Assembly (NCBI GenBank): GCA_002702655.1 | Contig: PABB01000013.1 | Coordinates: 1 to 50,985, forward strand | Reading direction: 5' to 3' | Length of the DNA stretch: 50,985 nucleotides | Origin: Planctomycetaceae bacterium | GTDB lineage: Bacteria > Planctomycetota > Planctomycetia > Pirellulales > Lacipirellulaceae | Shown: in pieces, positions 48,087 to 50,985 of the stretch | Layout: the number at the start of each line of letters is the position of its first letter | Numbering within the stretch: the first letter of the stretch is position 1 | The notes under the pieces: model-generated | Database searches by the model: none | The model's input: only the letters and a program-made list of their open reading frames with translations | Told to the model about the DNA's origin: nothing | Position numbers and translations under genes: made by a program

Positions 48087-50858
48087 TCACGCCGATCGAA
48101 CCGTCTCGGAGTCGCCGGCAGAGTGATCGACCGGTGCGGCAATGACCTTCAATCGACGCCGTTCGAACGCTTTGCCCAGTGGGCTGAACAAGATCGCCGG
48201 CAGCATGACCAGCTCGGCAACAACGCCGGCAACCAGGATCGCAAGCATCAGCCACCCGAACCGCTGCGTCGGCGTGAACGAACTGGTTGCGAACACCGAG
48301 AGCCCCAGCCCGTTGATGAGCGCCGCCTGTAACGTCGGCGTCGCGGACCGCGCGTACGCGGCCTCGACCGCGGCTCCGCGATCGCCCAGCCGGACCAAGT
48401 CCTCGCGGAACCAGGCCAGAAAGTGGATCGTGTCGTCGACCGCCACGCCCAGGGCAATACTGGCCGCCATCATGGAACCAATGTCGACCGGCACGCCCAG
48501 CCAGCCCATGCCGCCAAACACGACCAGCACCGGCAGCGTATTGGGGATCATCACGATGGCGCCCGCGGCCAAGCTGCGGCACACGAACATCATCAGCGGC
48601 GTGATCGTGGCAAACGACCACCATGTGCTTTGTATCAGGCTATTGAGCAGTTCGCGCTGGGCCTTGTAAACGATCGGGACGGCGCCCGTGTAGACCACGC
48701 CCACCCCGCTCCCGTCCGCTGGCGCTAGCTGAGAGTCTCGCGTCGCCAAGACCTGGATCTCCGCGTCGTTGAGCCGCCGCTGATCGTCTGCCGGCAAAGT
48801 GCCCGAAACGATGGCGCCGTCATAGCTCTGCAGCGAGTCGATTTCGGCTTCGGTCAACGCTCCGATCGGCTTCACTACGCCGGCAACTTCAAACCGCCTG
48901 CCCCTGAGCATTGATCCCAGCGATTTCATCCACGCGTCCGCTCCGCTGGGGCAGATGACGGCGACGCGGGAGCCCCGCGGCAACTCGTCGCGGCGGGCAG
49001 CGAGAGCTCGCACCGCGTTGTCGCTGCTGCGCTGTGCCGCCAGCACAGGTTCGACTGCGCCCTTGAGTCGCTCGACCAGCTGGCCGTGGTCGATGCCGTG
49101 AAACGCGGCCACGCGCAGGCTAATCCGCCACAGTTCCTCGCCCGTGGCAGCGTCCTCATACAGATAGCCGGACTCGATCAGCCGGTGCCGGTGCTTCAGC
49201 AACTCTTCCGCCACCACGTACCGCTCAATTCCCTCCGCAGCCATTGTGTCGTTCGGAGCGGACTGAGCAAAGGTAGCGGCTGAAATGCAGGCGCCTACGA
49301 GGTCGTCGCCCCCTGGGCCAAGGCGATCCAAGACGCTCGTCTCAATCAACTCGACCAGATGGAGTCGTTCGCGGAACGACTGGCTGCGAACCAGTTGTGC
49401 CAGCGTGGCATTCGTCGAGAGCGATTCCTGCCGGACGTCGCCGGGAAAGCGAACCACCACCTCCATTGGCACGAGCCGGCCGAGATGTTCCTCAAACCAG
49501 CGGTAATCGGCGACCAGTCGCGCGTCTGAACTGAACAGCTTCAACAAATCGATCGTCGTCGAGACTCGAGGCAGGCCGGCCATTAGCAAGACGATCGCCG
49601 CCAGGCTTCCGCCGATGACGAGCCATCGATGCTGGGCGATGCGATGAGTATACCTGGCCCAGAAACCGCCCGGGCCGGAGGATGCGGCGGTCGCTGACGC
49701 CGCATCCGGAGAGCCCACGGGCGGCTGCCAGGGCCAGACACGCATTATCGCCGGCAGGATCACGAACAACACGGCCAATGTCGCCATCACAGCGGCGGCC
49801 GAGTAGAGACCGAAGCGGCAAATCGGCACAATGTCGCTGGTGGCCAACGAGGCCAATCCGATGGCGGTTGTTACGCTGCACAACAACGCGGGGCGCCACG
49901 CGTGGGAGACCGCGTGATCGACCGCCCTCTGCAAATCGTTGTCGGCCGCGGCGAGGCGATAGTAGTTGATGAAATGAATGGCGCCAGAAACCGCCAGTAC
50001 ATAGACCAGGGCCGGCATCGACATGAGAATGGCGTCGACGGCCCCGCCCGTCAGCGGCACAATCGCCAGCGAAAGCCCGGCGCACGCCACGCCGCACGCG
50101 AAGACGACCACCGTCATTTGCAGACTGCGCAACGACCACCACGCCAGCGCGGCGCCGAAACCGCCCGCCAGCAGAGCGAGCCGCACGAGCGTTCGCTCGC
50201 CTTCCTCGTCAATCGACACGTTGTCGATCGGCGGCCCGCCAAGCCGGACTTCATCGGGACGGATGCCAGCTTGCGCCAGTGCGTGATAAAGCGGCGAGAG
50301 CTTCGCCTCCCGCAAGCCCAGCGGCCCCTTTGTCGGCCTGCCCACCACGTCGCGCAGGCGGTGCTCCGTCGATTTTGCAAGCGTAGCGAGCACGCAGGTT
50401 TGCTTGCCGTCTGGCCCGATGAGCGCACCCCGCAAACGCTCGCGTGCTTCTGCGTCCGACAAGCTCAAGGGCGGGCTGGTGAGCGCGCCCAACGCTTGCC
50501 GACCGGTCGTGACCTCGTCGAAGCAAGCAGGTCCCTCTGCAGCGCCGTTGGCAGGCAGGCGCGCGTTCCGCAGCGCTCGGACCAGTCGCTCGATCCGCGG
50601 GTCGTCGGCTAACCCGTTGACCGCATCGCCGACTGTACAGCCATTCCAACTAATGATCACAAATTGGTCAGCTGCGAACCGCTTGCGGACCCAGCCGAGC
50701 TGGGCGGTCTCCTCGTAGCTAGCGGGGAGCCACTCTGACATGTCGTTGCGATTGCTCTTCACTGCCCGGCCGGCCAAGAGCACGACAATCGGCGAGAGAA
50801 ACGCGGCCAACAGGAGAATTGGCAGGGCGTAGCGGGACGACAACCTTGCGAGATACAT
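48087..50858 (-). CDS. RND-superfamily exporter (MMPL/HpnN-like)
   Basis: 923-aa membrane protein from ATG 50858 (MYLARLSSRYALPILLLAAF). The frame stays open to 50954, but those residues lie partly in an insertion sequence and are not protein-like. It has the RND duplication: one helix, a large periplasmic domain, a five-helix bundle (WWSLRSLQMTVVVF, IDAILMSMPALVYVLAVSGAIHFINYYR), then the same again (VIGGSLAAIVLLMAGLPRVSTTIDLLKLFS, SIALGVAVDDTIHFLAWFREDL). Acidic residues in the second bundle (VDDTIHF) fit proton-driven transport. Homologues of this branch export lipids or hopanoid-type molecules; the substrate is unknown here. The gene starts about 30 bp from an IS end, so its native promoter may have been displaced. 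Confidence 0.87.
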   Translation of the reverse strand: MYLARLSSRYALPILLLAAFLSPIVVLLAGRAVKSNRNDMSEWLPASYEETAQLGWVRKRFAADQFVIISWNGCTVGDAVNGLADDPRIERLVRALRNARLPANGAAEGPACFDEVTTGRQALGALTSPPLSLSDAEARERLRGALIGPDGKQTCVLATLAKSTEHRLRDVVGRPTKGPLGLREAKLSPLYHALAQAGIRPDEVRLGGPPIDNVSIDEEGERTLVRLALLAGGFGAALAWWSLRSLQMTVVVFACGVACAGLSLAIVPLTGGAVDAILMSMPALVYVLAVSGAIHFINYYRLAAADNDLQRAVDHAVSHAWRPALLCSVTTAIGLASLATSDIVPICRFGLYSAAAVMATLAVLFVILPAIMRVWPWQPPVGSPDAASATAASSGPGGFWARYTHRIAQHRWLVIGGSLAAIVLLMAGLPRVSTTIDLLKLFSSDARLVADYRWFEEHLGRLVPMEVVVRFPGDVRQESLSTNATLAQLVRSQSFRERLHLVELIETSVLDRLGPGGDDLVGACISAATFAQSAPNDTMAAEGIERYVVAEELLKHRHRLIESGYLYEDAATGEELWRISLRVAAFHGIDHGQLVERLKGAVEPVLAAQRSSDNAVRALAARRDELPRGSRVAVICPSGADAWMKSLGSMLRGRRFEVAGVVKPIGALTEAEIDSLQSYDGAIVSGTLPADDQRRLNDAEIQVLATRDSQLAPADGSGVGVVYTGAVPIVYKAQRELLNSLIQSTWWSFATITPLMMFVCRSLAAGAIVMIPNTLPVLVVFGGMGWLGVPVDIGSMMAASIALGVAVDDTIHFLAWFREDLVRLGDRGAAVEAAYARSATPTLQAALINGLGLSVFATSSFTPTQRFGWLMLAILVAGVVAELVMLPAILFSPLGKAFERRRLKVIAAPVDHSAGDSETVRSA

Positions 50859-50927
50859 GGTGCTGCGACGTGCCAATCTGGCGCCCGCTAAGAACGTGTT
50901 TTGAAATTGCCTGATTGAAGAAAAACA

Positions 50928-50974
50928 GCTACGGCTCCCGTCCTTTGACGCCAATCTCAGGGAGGAGCCGTAGC
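50928..50974 (+). promoter_or_regulatory. inverted repeat overlapping the ribosome site of the IS gene
   Basis: GCTACGGCTCC (50928-50938) and GGAGCCGTAGC (50964-50974) are exact 11-bp reverse complements with a 25-nt loop. The right arm ends directly at the ATG (50975) and overlaps the GGAGG at 50961-50965. In a transcript reading in from outside, pairing would hide part of the ribosome site and damp translation of the transposase, as known for IS10/IS50-type fold-back inhibition. Confidence 0.6.
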
Positions 50975-50985
50975 ATGAAGATCAA
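50975..50985 (+). CDS. first codons of a presumed transposase (cut by window end)
   Basis: ATG at 50975 with GGAGG about 9 bp upstream opens a frame reading MKI that leaves the window. It is placed where an IS transposase gene would begin, behind a terminal-repeat-like sequence. Only three complete codons are visible. Confidence 0.4.

Larger units (their letters stand above)
50888..50985 (+). mobile_element. left end of an insertion sequence (partial, runs off the window)
   Basis: From 50888 the sequence CTAAGAACGTGTTTTGAAA resembles terminal repeats of IS5-like elements as I remember them. AT content rises sharply here compared with the exporter gene. A transposase-like start codon with ribosome site follows at 50975. 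The right end is outside the window, so neither the inverted repeat pair nor a target duplication can be checked. The family name is tentative. Confidence 0.55.

Noticed and set aside
50860-50880. TTGGCACGTCGCAGC on the minus strand as a sigma-54 promoter for the exporter
   Set aside because: The -24 half fits, but the -12 half does not, and it touches the start codon.

Overview
The window is GC-rich bacterial DNA that looks like a planctomycete (order Pirellulales or close). The evidence is the protein families present: a Planctomycete-type cytochrome c protein of the DUF1587/1592/1588 family, a DUF1559 prepilin-like remnant, an ECF sigma factor next to a transmembrane Ser/Thr kinase, dockerin-like plus PEP-CTERM tails on very large secreted proteins, and many two-component proteins. 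No rRNA, tRNA or CRISPR array was recognised. I could run no searches, so family calls rest on motifs and remembered family architecture.

Layout. 1-6.5 kb is a scarred zone. An IS256-type transposase fragment abuts a 3'-truncated cytochrome gene. A PQQ sugar dehydrogenase remnant is joined to a DUF1559 remnant. An IS3-type remnant sits in the N-terminal part of a probable bile-acid:sodium-symporter-like gene. Between them lies an intact secreted beta-helix gene (3621-5354) of lower GC. 7.0-10.0 kb holds an ECF sigma factor and a receptor-like Ser/Thr kinase. 10.2-12.8 kb encodes a GH9 cellulase fused to a polysaccharide-deacetylase-like domain. 13.3-20.5 kb is a five-gene same-strand signalling cluster: hybrid histidine kinase with HPT, receiver-Ser/Thr kinase fusion, receiver-histidine kinase fusion, stand-alone receiver, and a 165-aa unknown protein. 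20.8-26.2 kb carries carbohydrate genes: a rhamnogalacturonan-acetylesterase-like remnant, GH43, and a DUF5695-like protein.

26.7-34.4 kb encodes two PEP-CTERM secreted proteins, one of 1750 aa built of autotransporter-type beta repeats. 34.4-37.7 kb is gene-poor: two small membrane proteins, a frameshifted BNR/sortilin-like remnant and a decarboxylase beta-subunit remnant. 37.7-39.0 kb is a TerC protein whose C-terminal PGPGW segment is out of frame. 39.1-42.0 kb is a sigma-54 type two-component pair (kinase then NtrC-like regulator). Divergent from it, 42.3-48.0 kb is a run of transport genes: an NSS-family Na+ symporter with two EF-hand loops, a 30-aa MetS-like subunit, a CPA2 antiporter, a small TPR-like protein and an SLC13/RCK_C permease. 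The window ends with a convergent RND/MMPL exporter whose 5' side abuts the left end of an insertion sequence.

The most notable items are the phosphorelay cluster that appears to pass a His-Asp signal into a Ser/Thr kinase, the EF-hand insertion in the NSS transporter with its tiny partner, and the repeated rearrangement junctions. Several frameshifts lie close to junctions or homopolymers, so some could be assembly artefacts.
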